This document shows, piece by piece, positions 11,411 to 23,384 of a DNA stretch of 64,000 nt. The stretch is taken from positions 186,001 to 250,000 of the forward strand of contig NZ_JALGRF010000006.1 of assembly GCF_022815725.1 (NCBI RefSeq), given 5' to 3'. The translations under genes and the position numbers were made by a program. The stretch is from Streptomyces sp. APSN-46.1 (lineage in GTDB: Bacteria > Actinomycetota > Actinomycetes > Streptomycetales > Streptomycetaceae). The notes beneath the pieces were generated by a model. That model was given only the letters and a program-made list of their open reading frames with translations, ran no database searches and was not told the origin of the DNA. Numbering within the stretch: the stretch's first letter is position 1; each line of letters starts with the position of its first letter.

Positions 11411-13909
11411 TTACGCGATCTCGCGGCGGCGGCGGAAGAGGGCTGCCGTGGTGGTTGCGGCCAGGGCCAGGAGGGCGAGGGTGGCGGCGATGAGGCCGGG
11501 GAGGAGGCCCCTGGGCGTGAAGGTGCAGGAGACCTTTTCGGTGCCCGGTCGCAGAGCGAGCGAGACCAGGCCGTGGAAGGAGGCCGGGGTGACCGTCCTG
11601 CCGTCTGCCGCGCACTGCCAGCCCGGGATCGACGTCATGGCGAAGACCGCCGTGCCGGTGGCGTCGTGGGGGAGGGCGGCTTCGATGGTGTGGCCCGTTG
11701 TGCGGACCGAGGTGGCGCCCGTGGTGGTGAGGTGCTCGATCGCCGTGTCGAGGCGGGTGCGGTCCAGGCAGCCGACCGGGTGTTTCCCGGCGGTGGCTCC
11801 GGCCGTGCGGGTCGTGACCGTCACGGTGACGCGGCCGGAGGCGGGGACGGGGCCGAGCTTCAGCACGCCGGTCATCCGGTCCTCCAGGCGGTGCCGCGTA
11901 CCGTCCGAGACGGCCGTGCCGTAGAGGGCGGGGGAGTACCAGTACGCCTCGGAGCCCGGAGTGCACCGCGCGGTGTAGGTCTGCCGGGCGGCCGTGCCGC
12001 CGCGGGTGGCCTCGGGGACCTGGTAGACGGTGGCCCCGAGGACGGTCTCCTGGCGGGCGTAGACGCTGTCCGCCGGGTTGGGGGAGGTGTACGGGGCCGG
12101 CCGGACCGTGACCAGGGGCGGCGCGGGGAACTTCGAGGCCGTCCAGGTGTGCGGCGCGGCCCCCGGGCGGACCCGGGCGCCGATCGAGAAGATCGCGTCC
12201 AGGACCGGGTTGTCGGCGCCGAAGATGGTCCGGCCGTCGTTCTTGTAGCCGTATCCGAGGGGTTCGAGGGCCTGGTACGTGGCCGCCGGGAGGTAGCTGC
12301 TGTAGTACTGCGGGCCCTCCGCCCGGAGCGCCAGGGCGTCGTTGTACGAGGTCTGCGGCGCGCCCGAGTCGGTCCGGTGGGCGGGCCAGCCGTCCACACC
12401 CCGGACGGCGTCGAAGTGGGCGGTGATCGACCGGCTGGAGGTGGCCGCCGGCTTCGCCCAGCGCTCGCGGGCGCGGCGCTCCTCCGCGTTCACCGAGGCC
12501 GCCGTCGACTCGGCGAAGACGACGCCGGCCATCAGGGCCGCGGCCGGCGGGATCAGCACGCGGTGCTTCTCGCCGAGCCGCAGCAGGACCAGCGCCAGCA
12601 GGGAGAGGGCCCCGCCGCCGAGTACGGCGGGCCAGGTCCAGCCGCCGAAGTCATCGGTGCGGCGGAGCGCGAAGCAGGCCCCGACCAGCAGGGACGCCGA
12701 CAGCGCCAGGTGGAGCGGCCGCGGCCGGGCCGCCAGCGCCAGCCAGGCGAGGATCACCACCATGCCGCTGAAGACGAAGGTCTCGCGGTACGGATTGCCG
12801 TTCGGGACGGCGAGCCCGTGCCAGACGTACTGCGTCGGCGGGAACTGGAACGAGGCCAGCACCAGCAGGGTCGCGGCCGCCCACACCAGGCGGGTCCTGC
12901 GCGCGATGGCGGAGGAGAACACGAACGAGCCGGCCAGGATCAGGCCGAGCGAGGCCACGTACAGCCGGGGCCGGCCGCCCCACAGGTGGGTGGCCGGGAG
13001 CATCCCGGCGAGGAACACGTCGAGGCGCACCGGGTCGAAGGCGCCGACCCTGGTGGGCTGCGCGGCCCCGCTGGACAGGAACGACGGCAGGAGGAGGGGC
13101 AGGGTGAGGAGGATGCCCGTCGCCGTCGCGGTGGCCGCGCGCCACAGCGCCCGCAGCCGTTCCCGGCCGGTCAGGTCGCGGGTGATCAGCCGGATCGCGA
13201 GCAGCACGCAGGCGGCCGTCGTAGCCATCATCGCGGTGTAGAAGTTGCCGGACCAGGCGAGGGCCACGAGCAGCGCCGCACCCGGCCAGCGCCGTCCCTC
13301 CAGGCACCACTCGACGGCGATCCCGAGCAGCGGCAGGGCGACCAGGCCCCACAGCCACATGGGGATGTACGAGGCGTCGCTGAGCGCCCAGCCGCACAGG
13401 CCGTAGCAGGCGCCGAGGACGCCGCGCTGCCACCAGGGGCCGGGCCGCAGCATGCCCAGGTACACCGTCATGACGGCGGCGGCGGTGCCCATGGTGACCG
13501 GGGAGACGACGAAGACGGCCAGGTCCACGTGCTCGCGCGGGACCAGCGCGGTCAGCCAGGAGAACGGGTTGCCGAGGTACGTGTGGAAGTCGGACAGGAA
13601 CTGCTGGCCGAAGCCGCCGCGCCAGGTGAAGAGCGCGTCGCCGGCGGCCCGGCCGTGGGCCAGGTCCCAGAGGGCGCGGTGGAAGGGAACGTACTGGTTG
13701 GCCTGGTCGTTGACGGCCCGGCCGGTGTCGCCGAAGGGGTACGTGCCGCGGGCCGCCCAGGCCGCGCAGAAGGCGCCCGAGGTGATCAGGAAGGCGAGCA
13801 GCGGCCCGTACAGGCGGGAGAGCCGGGGGCGCCGGCGCGGGGCGGGGGCGGCGGCCGGCGGGCTCTCGGCCGTCATCGGATCGGGGCTGCCCGAGGTGAC
13901 CGTCCCCAA
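11411..13909 (-). CDS. YfhO family integral membrane protein
   Basis: About 832 aa, a polytopic membrane protein of the YfhO family (GT-C-like fold). After a short Pro/Ala/Arg-rich N-terminus come about a dozen hydrophobic helices. The family's first-loop pattern is seen in TYPFGDTGRAVNDQANQYVPF, where the acidic residue after the first helix is typical. A large extracytoplasmic domain (from roughly residue 480) is rich in Thr and Tyr, and a last membrane helix lies near the C-terminus (LLPGLIAATLALLALAA) before RRRREIA. YfhO proteins are linked to lipoteichoic acid or glycolipid glycosylation in Firmicutes; the substrate here is unknown. Start: a TTG at 13909 has GGGGAG seven bases upstream; ATG at 13876 is the alternative but lacks a good site. 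It is divergent from rpsL and 60 bp upstream of the Crp-like gene. Confidence 0.85.
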   Translation of the reverse strand: MGTVTSGSPDPMTAESPPAAAPAPRRRPRLSRLYGPLLAFLITSGAFCAAWAARGTYPFGDTGRAVNDQANQYVPFHRALWDLAHGRAAGDALFTWRGGFGQQFLSDFHTYLGNPFSWLTALVPREHVDLAVFVVSPVTMGTAAAVMTVYLGMLRPGPWWQRGVLGACYGLCGWALSDASYIPMWLWGLVALPLLGIAVEWCLEGRRWPGAALLVALAWSGNFYTAMMATTAACVLLAIRLITRDLTGRERLRALWRAATATATGILLTLPLLLPSFLSSGAAQPTRVGAFDPVRLDVFLAGMLPATHLWGGRPRLYVASLGLILAGSFVFSSAIARRTRLVWAAATLLVLASFQFPPTQYVWHGLAVPNGNPYRETFVFSGMVVILAWLALAARPRPLHLALSASLLVGACFALRRTDDFGGWTWPAVLGGGALSLLALVLLRLGEKHRVLIPPAAALMAGVVFAESTAASVNAEERRARERWAKPAATSSRSITAHFDAVRGVDGWPAHRTDSGAPQTSYNDALALRAEGPQYYSSYLPAATYQALEPLGYGYKNDGRTIFGADNPVLDAIFSIGARVRPGAAPHTWTASKFPAPPLVTVRPAPYTSPNPADSVYARQETVLGATVYQVPEATRGGTAARQTYTARCTPGSEAYWYSPALYGTAVSDGTRHRLEDRMTGVLKLGPVPASGRVTVTVTTRTAGATAGKHPVGCLDRTRLDTAIEHLTTTGATSVRTTGHTIEAALPHDATGTAVFAMTSIPGWQCAADGRTVTPASFHGLVSLALRPGTEKVSCTFTPRGLLPGLIAATLALLALAATTTAALFRRRREIA

Positions 13910-14147
13910 TGTCGTTCTCCCCGCTGGTCGTGCCGTTCGGGATGCGTGCTGAGGCGGCAGTGTAGTTCTCGGGCCCGCCCGCACGCGGGTCGAGCGGTGT
14001 CGGTCGCGCGAGTGTCCGTACCACATCCGAACGACTTCCGCACATCCGGCCTACCACCCCGGGGTGCCGCGGAGGCGTCAGCCGTGCGGTGTCTGGCCTG
14101 CGGCCATGCGGCGGGACCGGGGCGGGCGGGGCGGCGGGGCTTTTGTT

Positions 14148-14176
14148 TTGACCGGAGTGGATGCGGTAGGTACGCT
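14148..14176 (+). promoter_or_regulatory. Promoter of the str operon (rpsL)
   Basis: TTGACC (14148-14153), a 17-bp spacer and TACGCT (14171-14176) form a good HrdB-type promoter about 190 bp upstream of rpsL. The spacing and hexamers are seen directly; use by the main sigma factor is inferred. Confidence 0.8.
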
Positions 14177-14294
14177 CAGACCTTGTGCCTGGGGTGTGCC
14201 TGGGCTCCCGTGCGTGTCCATCAACCGCAGGAGAGCCCGCATCGGCCACCGCGATCCATGCGTTTCCGCGCTCGCGCGGAGGTCCGCCGGATCC

Positions 14295-14318
14295 GACACA
14301 CCCGACCGCGTGGGTCGG
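14295..14318 (+). promoter_or_regulatory. r-protein leader hairpin, copy 1 (rpsL)
   Basis: A 24-nt element whose core is a six-bp stem CCGACC/GGTCGG (14302-14307 with 14313-14318) closing a GCGTG loop, preceded by GACAC. It differs from the element before rpsJ (20452-20475) at one position only. It is a likely regulatory leader structure in the rpsL transcript. Confidence 0.65.
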
Positions 14319-14369
14319 CAAATGTTCCAGGTTAGCTTCACTACACGGCACACAGAAACCGGAGAAGTA

Positions 14370-14741
14370 GTGCCTACGATCCAGCAGCTGGTCCGGAAGG
14401 GCCGGCAGGACAAGGTCGAGAAGACAAAGACCCCCGCGCTTGAGGCTTCGCCCCAGCGTCGCGGCGTCTGCACGCGAGTGTTCACGACCACCCCGAAGAA
14501 GCCGAACTCGGCGCTGCGTAAGGTCGCGCGTGTGCGTCTGACCTCTGGCATCGAGGTCACCGCTTACATTCCGGGCGAGGGACACAACCTGCAGGAGCAC
14601 TCGATCGTGCTCGTGCGTGGTGGCCGTGTGAAGGACCTGCCGGGTGTTCGCTACAAGATCATCCGCGGTGCGCTTGACACCCAGGCTGTCAAGAACCGCA
14701 AGCAGGCCCGCAGCCGCTACGGCGCCAAGAAGGAGAAGTAA
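14370..14741 (+). CDS. rpsL: 30S ribosomal protein S12
   Basis: 123 aa, the usual length. The GTG start (VPTIQQLVRKGR) is set by GGAG six bases upstream; a longer in-frame reading from 14064 would have no family support. Conserved PKKPNSALRKVARV and the loop GEGHNLQEHS carry the residues around Lys43 and Lys88 where streptomycin resistance arises; both lysines are wild type (TTTPKKPNSA, VRGGRVKDLPGVR). First gene of the str operon, 2 bp before rpsG. Confidence 0.99.
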   Translation: MPTIQQLVRKGRQDKVEKTKTPALEASPQRRGVCTRVFTTTPKKPNSALRKVARVRLTSGIEVTAYIPGEGHNLQEHSIVLVRGGRVKDLPGVRYKIIRGALDTQAVKNRKQARSRYGAKKEK

Positions 14742-14743
14742 GA

Positions 14744-15214
14744 ATGCCTCGTAAGGGCCCCGCCCCGAAGCGCCCGGTCATCATTGACCCGGTCTACGCA
14801 TCTCCTCTGGTGACCTCGCTCATCAACAAGATCCTCCTGAACGGCAAGCGCTCCACCGCCGAGCGCATCGTTTACGGCGCCATGGAAGGCCTCCGCGAGA
14901 AGACCGGCAACGACCCGGTCATCACGCTGAAGCGCGCGCTGGAGAACGTCAAGCCGTCGCTCGAGGTCAAGTCCCGCCGTGTCGGTGGCGCGACCTACCA
15001 GGTCCCCGTCGAGGTCAAGCCGGGTCGCCAGTCGACCCTGGCCCTCCGCTGGCTCGTGGGTTACTCCCGCGCCCGCCGTGAGAAGACCATGACCGAGCGC
15101 CTCATGAACGAGCTGCTCGACGCCTCCAACGGTCTTGGCGCTGCCGTCAAGAAGCGCGAGGACACGCACAAGATGGCCGAGTCCAACAAGGCCTTCGCGC
15201 ACTACCGCTGGTAG
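14744..15214 (+). CDS. rpsG: 30S ribosomal protein S7
   Basis: 156 aa, full length. S7 nucleates assembly of the 30S head and contacts E-site tRNA. Typical segments are MPRKGPAPKRPVIIDPVY at the N-terminus and LRWLVGYSRARREKTM in the middle, with the C-terminal NKAFAHYRW. It lies 2 bp after rpsL and 39 bp before fusA. Confidence 0.99.
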   Translation: MPRKGPAPKRPVIIDPVYASPLVTSLINKILLNGKRSTAERIVYGAMEGLREKTGNDPVITLKRALENVKPSLEVKSRRVGGATYQVPVEVKPGRQSTLALRWLVGYSRARREKTMTERLMNELLDASNGLGAAVKKREDTHKMAESNKAFAHYRW

Positions 15215-15253
15215 TCCCAACCCACATCGAGACCGAGAGAAGACTGAGCCGAT

Positions 15254-17386
<2,133 letters not shown>

Positions 17387-17535
17387 CTCTTCGGAGTACA
17401 CGCTTTAGGCTTGTCACCGGAACCTCTGGGGCAACAGGAGTAACAACTCCGTTGCCCCGGGGGGACTGGATCCCAGCAAAGATCACCTGGCGCCGATCTG
17501 TAAGGCGTACAGAACCACTCTCCAGGAGGACCCCC
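17387..17535 (+). promoter_or_regulatory. fusA-tuf spacer with promoter-like box and strong hairpin
   Basis: 149 bp. A TAGGCT box (17406-17411), possible -10, lies in TTAGGCTTGT, a string also found upstream of rpsH; the matching -35 is poor. A 12-bp stem with one bulged A lies at 17428-17458 (GGGGCAAC paired with GTTGCCCC, inner GGAG with CTCC). The tuf ribosome-binding site CAGGAGG follows. This fits the known habit of Streptomyces tuf genes to have their own transcription start in addition to read-through. Confidence 0.5.
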
Positions 17536-18729
<1,194 letters not shown>

Positions 18730-18780
18730 TTCGTGCTCTGACCTGGTAGCTCGCGCGAGCGAGCACCATGTTTGACAGAA

Positions 18781-18821
18781 GGGCCCCGTCCCGTCGCGCA
18801 AGCGATGGGCCGGGGCCCTTT
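18781..18821 (+). terminator. Terminator of the str operon
   Basis: A GC-rich hairpin with outer arms GGGCCCCG and CGGGGCCC, inner GTCCC/GGGC pairing, followed by TTT. It lies 51 bp after the tuf stop and fits an intrinsic terminator. Confidence 0.85.
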
Positions 18822-18896
18822 GTCGTTGCCCCGGTGTTCTGCCTGCTCAGAGGGTGTGAGAAGCTCCGCAGCGCCGAACATCACAGGGGTGGGGAC

Positions 18897-20090
18897 ATGA
18901 CAAGCAACGACGCGGGCGGACCGGGCGTCCCCGACGAGGAGTGGGCGCGGTTCGTGCGGGAGGCCGAGCAGGGCGCGGGTCAGGCCCCGGCGGAGCCGTC
19001 GGCGCGGGCGCGGATGGTGACGGAGCGGCTGCGGCGTGAGGACGAGCAGCGGGCCGGGGCCGCGCGGGGGCGGTTCGGGCGCAGGTCCGGGCCCGCGCGC
19101 CACGAGCCGCCCGGCTGGCGGACCGGGCCGGCCTGGCAGGACATGCGGGGAGGCCGTGGTGCGGGCAGGCGCCGCCTCAAGGCCACCCTGGCCGTGGTCT
19201 TCATCGCGGGGCTCGGGCTGGTGGCCGTACGGCCGGAGCTGGTGATCGACCGGATCACGGGGAAGGCCGAGGCCCGGAGTGTCGCCAGGACGGCCGCGCC
19301 GCTGCCCGCGGAGAGCGTGCGCCCGACCACGGCCCCGGAGGCGGTGGACCCGGACCGGCCGACCCTGAAGGAGCCCTTCCGCGGCTCCCCGGCCGTCCAG
19401 TGGGCCGACGGGGTCGCCGGGATCGAGCTCCCGGCCGCCGAGGCCGTCGGAGGGATGTCCAAGGAGCGGGTGGCCGAGGGGCTGGAGAACGTCAAACGGT
19501 TTCTGGTGGTGTCCAACCTCGACCCGGCGACCTTGCGCGGGGAGCGTCCCTCGGAGGCGCTGAAGCTGCTGGACCCGAAGATGAAGGAGCTGAACGCGGG
19601 GCTGGAGAAGTCGCTGTCCACGCCCTCCAGGGAAAACGATCCGCTGAGCCTGTTCACCCGCGCCGACCCGGCCGAGCTGAAGCCCGTCGGCGACGTGGTC
19701 AAGGTGCGCGGCCGCATGTGGGTGGAGCCCGGCAGGAAGGGGCCGGGCGAGGCGGAGATCCGGGTGGACTTCAGCTTCGTGTACCCGTTCGTGAAGGCCA
19801 AGGCCGGCTCGACGCAGGTCGAGCGGACCATCGTGCGGCGCGTGGCCACCTTCTCGATCGCCGACCCGCGCAAGTTCGAGGCCACGACCGGCAAGCTCTG
19901 GCTCGTCGAGTACAACCGCGACATCGCCAACAGCGCGTGTGACGTCGATGACGGTTACCTGCACCCGACCTTCGACATGGACCCCGTCACCGGCCCGACA
20001 CCAAGCGGGGCGCCCGTGGACCCGTACGACCGCAGCAAGGGCCTGGACGGCTCTGAGCAGGAGGAATGCGGCGTCGTGTCCCGGTCCTGA
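18897..20090 (+). CDS. Membrane-anchored protein of unknown function
   Basis: 397 aa from the ATG at 18897, which has GGGGTGGGG just upstream; an upstream in-frame extension runs through the tuf terminator and is not credible. Residues 1-90 are charged and cytoplasmic in character (DEEWARFVREAEQG, MVTERLRREDEQ). A single membrane segment is near residues 92-110 (LKATLAVVFIAGLGLVAV). The rest is an extracytoplasmic domain with no motif I recognise (VRGRMWVEPGRKGPGEAEI, VEYNRDIANSACDVDDGYLHPTFDMDP). It is probably a single-pass membrane protein conserved in Streptomyces between tuf and rpsJ. The function is unknown. It lies alone between two translation operons. Confidence 0.75.
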   Translation: MTSNDAGGPGVPDEEWARFVREAEQGAGQAPAEPSARARMVTERLRREDEQRAGAARGRFGRRSGPARHEPPGWRTGPAWQDMRGGRGAGRRRLKATLAVVFIAGLGLVAVRPELVIDRITGKAEARSVARTAAPLPAESVRPTTAPEAVDPDRPTLKEPFRGSPAVQWADGVAGIELPAAEAVGGMSKERVAEGLENVKRFLVVSNLDPATLRGERPSEALKLLDPKMKELNAGLEKSLSTPSRENDPLSLFTRADPAELKPVGDVVKVRGRMWVEPGRKGPGEAEIRVDFSFVYPFVKAKAGSTQVERTIVRRVATFSIADPRKFEATTGKLWLVEYNRDIANSACDVDDGYLHPTFDMDPVTGPTPSGAPVDPYDRSKGLDGSEQEECGVVSRS

Positions 20091-20124
20091 GGGCTTCGGC
20101 GATGGCCTCGTCGCGCGGCGCTGT

Positions 20125-20152
20125 TTGACGTGATCGGGCGGCGGGGTATTCT
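20125..20152 (+). promoter_or_regulatory. Promoter of the S10 superoperon
   Basis: TTGACG (20125-20130), a 16-bp spacer and TATTCT (20147-20152) form a good HrdB-type promoter upstream of rpsJ. Confidence 0.75.
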
Positions 20153-20451
20153 CTTCCGCCCGATTGGCCAGGTACGTGCCTCGTATGGCAGACTACTCAA
20201 GTTGCTCGGCTGAGCGTCGATGCTGCGCGCCTCCCGCCGGGAGGACCGGAAGCGAGTCCCACAGTACTCGTCGTCCTTAATCTGCCTCTCGGGGCAGCAA
20301 TGAGGGCGGACGTACGGGAATCTTCTGGGAAGTGTCAGCACGGTGCCCACCAGGCACTCGGTGGGTGTTTCTCCCCCGAAACGCGGTCACAGGGACCGCA
20401 CCCCCTTGGATGAGGGAATTTCCGTATGGGAATTTTCTGTAGAGGGAGTGC

Positions 20452-20475
20452 GACACGCCCGACCGCGTGGGTCGG
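20452..20475 (+). promoter_or_regulatory. r-protein leader hairpin, copy 2 (rpsJ)
   Basis: The same 24-nt element as at 14295-14318 with one substitution: GACAC followed by the stem CCGACC/GGTCGG (20459-20464 with 20470-20475) and a GCGTG loop. It sits 75 nt upstream of rpsJ. Confidence 0.65.
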
Positions 20476-20550
20476 AGAGAAGCGGTGGAGAGATCCACAG
20501 CCGGCCGAGAGCCAGAGCGTTTCCACAACAGACAGGACTACGGAGTAGCC

Positions 20551-20859
20551 ATGGCGGGACAGAAGATCCGCATCCGGCTCAAGGCCTACGACCACGAGGT
20601 CATCGATTCGTCGGCGAAGAAGATCGTCGAGACGGTGACGCGCACTGGTGCGTCGGTCGCGGGCCCGGTGCCGCTGCCCACTGAGAAGAACGTGTACTGC
20701 GTCATCAAGTCGCCGCACAAGTACAAGGACTCGCGCGAGCACTTCGAGATGCGCACGCACAAGCGCCTGATCGACATCCTCGACCCGACGCCCAAGACCG
20801 TTGACTCGCTGATGCGCCTGGACCTTCCGGCCGGCGTTGACATCGAGATCAAGCTCTGA
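20551..20859 (+). CDS. rpsJ: 30S ribosomal protein S10 (NusE)
   Basis: 102 aa, MAGQKIRIRLKAYDHEVID. ATG with CGGAG eight bases upstream. S10 acts in the 30S head and, as NusE, in NusB/NusG antitermination. The loop THKRLIDILDPTPKTVDSLM is conserved. First gene of the S10 operon, 14 bp before rplC. Confidence 0.99.
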   Translation: MAGQKIRIRLKAYDHEVIDSSAKKIVETVTRTGASVAGPVPLPTEKNVYCVIKSPHKYKDSREHFEMRTHKRLIDILDPTPKTVDSLMRLDLPAGVDIEIKL

Positions 20860-20873
20860 GAGGCGTCGAGAAG

Positions 20874-21518
20874 ATGGCAAAGCAGATCAAGGGCGTCCTG
20901 GGCGAGAAGCTCGGCATGACCCAGGTCTGGGACGAGAACAACCGTGTCGTCCCGGTGACCGTTGTCAAGGCCGGGCCCTGCGTCGTTACCCAGGTCCGTA
21001 CGAACGACATCGACGGCTACGAGTCGGTCCAGATCGCCTTCGGCGAGATCGACCCGCGCAAGGTGAACAAGCCCCTCAAGGGCCACTTCGCCAAGGCCGA
21101 CGTGACCCCCCGCCGCCACCTGGTGGAGCTCCGCACCTCCGACGCCAGCGAGTACACGCTCGGCCAGGAGATCACTGCTGAGGTGTTCGAGTCCGGCGTC
21201 AAGGTTGACGTCACGGGCAACAGCAAGGGCAAGGGCTTCGCCGGTGTCATGAAGCGGCACAACTTCCGGGGCCTCGGCGCCGGTCACGGTGTGCAGCGCA
21301 AGCACCGCTCCCCCGGTTCGATCGGTGGCTGCGCCACCCCTGGGCGTGTCTTCAAGGGCATGCGCATGGCTGGTCGTATGGGCAACGAGCGTGTCACCAC
21401 CCAGAACCTGACCATCCACGCGGTTGACGCGGAGAAGGGTCTGCTCCTTATCAAGGGTGCGGTCCCCGGTCCGAACGGCGGCCTCGTCCTGGTCCGTACC
21501 GCGGCCAAGGGGGCTTGA
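20874..21518 (+). CDS. rplC: 50S ribosomal protein L3
   Basis: 214 aa. It has the L3 signature in the central extension that reaches the peptidyl transferase centre (HNFRGLGAGHGVQRKHRSPG, GRVFKGMRMAGRMG). The start MAKQIKGVLGEKLGMTQVW is preceded by GAGAGGCGTCGAG. It is followed after 4 bp by rplD. Confidence 0.99.
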   Translation: MAKQIKGVLGEKLGMTQVWDENNRVVPVTVVKAGPCVVTQVRTNDIDGYESVQIAFGEIDPRKVNKPLKGHFAKADVTPRRHLVELRTSDASEYTLGQEITAEVFESGVKVDVTGNSKGKGFAGVMKRHNFRGLGAGHGVQRKHRSPGSIGGCATPGRVFKGMRMAGRMGNERVTTQNLTIHAVDAEKGLLLIKGAVPGPNGGLVLVRTAAKGA

Positions 21519-21522
21519 GGTA

Positions 21523-22173
21523 ATGAGCACCATTGACATCCTTTCGCCGGCAGGCGACAAGGCCGGTACCGTCGAGCTCCCCGCGGAGATCTTCGACGCG
21601 AAGACCAGCATTCCGCTGATCCACCAGGTCGTTGTCGCTCAGCTGGCTGCTGCCCGTCAGGGCACGCACAAGACCAAGCGTCGTGGCGAAGTCCGTGGTG
21701 GTGGCCGCAAGCCGTACCGCCAGAAGGGCACCGGCCGCGCGCGTCAGGGTTCGACCCGTGCGCCGCAGTTCGTCGGCGGTGGCGTCGTCCACGGCCCGCA
21801 GCCGCGTGACTACTCCCAGCGGACCCCGAAGAAGATGAAGGCCGCCGCCCTCCGCGGTGCCCTCTCGGACCGTGCGCGTCACTCCCGCATCCACGTCATC
21901 ACCGGCGTGGTCGAGGGTGCCGCCTCCACGAAGGCCGCCAAGACGCTGTTCGGCAAGATCTCGGAGCGCAAGAACCTGCTCCTGGTCGTCGACCGTGCCG
22001 ACGAGGCCGCGTGGCTGTCCGCCCGCAACCTGCCCCAGGTCCACATCCTGGAGCCGGGCCAGCTGAACACGTACGACGTGATCGTCTCTGACGACGTGGT
22101 CTTCACTCAGGCCGCTTTCGAGTCCTTCGTGTCTGGCCCCAAGGCCGACGAGACCGAAGGGAGCGACGCCTGA
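21523..22173 (+). CDS. rplD: 50S ribosomal protein L4
   Basis: 216 aa. Start at ATG 21523 (MSTIDILSPAGDKAG) with TTGAGG upstream; a longer in-frame reading into rplC is not supported by the family. The exit-tunnel loop KPYRQKGTGRARQG is present. L4 lines the tunnel constriction with L22. It overlaps rplW by 1 bp. Confidence 0.98.
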   Translation: MSTIDILSPAGDKAGTVELPAEIFDAKTSIPLIHQVVVAQLAAARQGTHKTKRRGEVRGGGRKPYRQKGTGRARQGSTRAPQFVGGGVVHGPQPRDYSQRTPKKMKAAALRGALSDRARHSRIHVITGVVEGAASTKAAKTLFGKISERKNLLLVVDRADEAAWLSARNLPQVHILEPGQLNTYDVIVSDDVVFTQAAFESFVSGPKADETEGSDA

Positions 22174-22496
22174 TGGCTGAGGCGACCGTTACCAGCAAGA
22201 CCTTCACTGACCCGCGCGACCTGCTGATCAAGCCGGTTGTCTCGGAGAAGAGCTACGCGCTGCTGGACGAGAACAAGTACACGTTCATCGTCGCGCCCGG
22301 CTCCAACAAGACTCAGATCAAGCAGGCCGTCGAGGCGGTCTTCGGGGTCAAGGTCACCGGGGTCAACACGATCAACCGTCAGGGTAAGCGCAAGCGCACC
22401 AAGACCGGTTTCGGCAAGCGCGCTGACACCAAGCGCGCCATCGTGACCCTCGCTGAGGGCGACCGAATCGACATCTTCGGCGGCCAGGCCTCCTAA
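22173..22496 (+). CDS. rplW: 50S ribosomal protein L23
   Basis: 107 aa with a TGATG stop/start overlap with rplD. Segments DLLIKPVVSEKSYALLDENK and INRQGKRKRTKTGFGKRADT are typical. L23 sits at the tunnel exit and docks trigger factor and SRP. Confidence 0.98.
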   Translation: MAEATVTSKTFTDPRDLLIKPVVSEKSYALLDENKYTFIVAPGSNKTQIKQAVEAVFGVKVTGVNTINRQGKRKRTKTGFGKRADTKRAIVTLAEGDRIDIFGGQAS

Positions 22497-22535
22497 CGGA
22501 GGTCTAGTCGTCCGGAATCGGACGAGGACTGAGAA

Positions 22536-23372
22536 ATGGGTATCCGCAAGTACAAGCCGACGACCCCGGGCCGTCGTGGCTCCAGCGTCGCCGACTTTGT
22601 CGAGATCACGCGGTCCACGCCGGAGAAGTCGCTGGTTCGCCCTCTGCACAGCAAGGGCGGCCGTAACAACACCGGCCGGATCACCGTTCGCCACCAGGGT
22701 GGTGGACACAAGCGCGCCTACCGCGTGATCGACTTCCGTCGTCACGACAAGGACGGCGTGCCGGCCAAGGTCGCGCACATCGAGTACGACCCCAACCGCA
22801 CCGCGCGCATCGCGCTCCTGCACTACGCCGACGGCGAGAAGCGCTACATCATCGCGCCGAAGGCTCTGAAGCAGGGCGACCGGATTGAGAACGGCCCCAC
22901 GGCCGACATCAAGCCCGGTAACAACCTGGCGCTCCGCAACATCCCGGTCGGTACCACGATCCACGCGATCGAGCTCCGTCCCGGTGGTGGCGCGAAGTTC
23001 GCCCGCTCCGCTGGTGCCTCCGTGCAGCTGCTGGCGAAGGAGGGCACGATGGCCCACCTTCGTATGCCGTCCGGCGAGATCCGTCTCGTCGACGCCCGCT
23101 GCCGCGCCACGGTCGGCGAGGTCGGCAACGCCGAGCAGTCGAACATCAACTGGGGCAAGGCCGGCCGCATGCGCTGGAAGGGCGTTCGCCCGTCCGTCCG
23201 CGGTGTCGCGATGAACCCGGTTGACCACCCGCACGGTGGTGGTGAGGGCAAGACCAGTGGTGGTCGCCACCCGGTCTCCCCGTGGGGTCAGAAGGAGGGT
23301 CGTACTCGCTCGCCGAAGAAGGCTTCGAGCAAGTACATCGTCCGCCGCCGCAAGACGAACAAGAAGCGCTAG
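22536..23372 (+). CDS. rplB: 50S ribosomal protein L2
   Basis: 278 aa. The C-terminal signature NPVDHPHGGGEG includes the histidine important for peptidyl transfer, and WGKAGRMRWKG is conserved. The start MGIRKYKPTTPGRRGSS has GGACTGAG upstream. Confidence 0.99.
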   Translation: MGIRKYKPTTPGRRGSSVADFVEITRSTPEKSLVRPLHSKGGRNNTGRITVRHQGGGHKRAYRVIDFRRHDKDGVPAKVAHIEYDPNRTARIALLHYADGEKRYIIAPKALKQGDRIENGPTADIKPGNNLALRNIPVGTTIHAIELRPGGGAKFARSAGASVQLLAKEGTMAHLRMPSGEIRLVDARCRATVGEVGNAEQSNINWGKAGRMRWKGVRPSVRGVAMNPVDHPHGGGEGKTSGGRHPVSPWGQKEGRTRSPKKASSKYIVRRRKTNKKR

Positions 23373-23384
23373 GAGCGGGTTTAG

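Larger units (their letters stand above)
13910..14369 (+). promoter_or_regulatory. YfhO/rpsL divergent intergenic region
   Basis: 460 bp without a gene. The left part is upstream of the YfhO gene (G/C-rich, no clear promoter seen). The right part holds the str operon promoter, an untranslated leader of about 190 nt with a hairpin element at 14295-14318, and the GGAG ribosome-binding site (14361-14364) of rpsL. Confidence 0.6.
20091..20550 (+). promoter_or_regulatory. S10 operon promoter region and long leader
   Basis: 460 bp with no gene. A good promoter is at 20125-20152; about 390 nt of untranslated leader follow before rpsJ. The leader contains the near-repeat GGGAATTTCC/GGGAATTTTC around 20414-20436 and the hairpin element at 20452-20475 shared with rpsL. 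Such a long leader suggests post-transcriptional control of the ribosomal superoperon. Confidence 0.6.

Noticed and set aside
11573..14335. 920-codon open frame opposite the YfhO gene
   Set aside because: The minus-strand frame has clear membrane helices and the YfhO signature; the plus-strand product is a Gly/Arg/Ala-rich shadow that would also run through the rpsL promoter.
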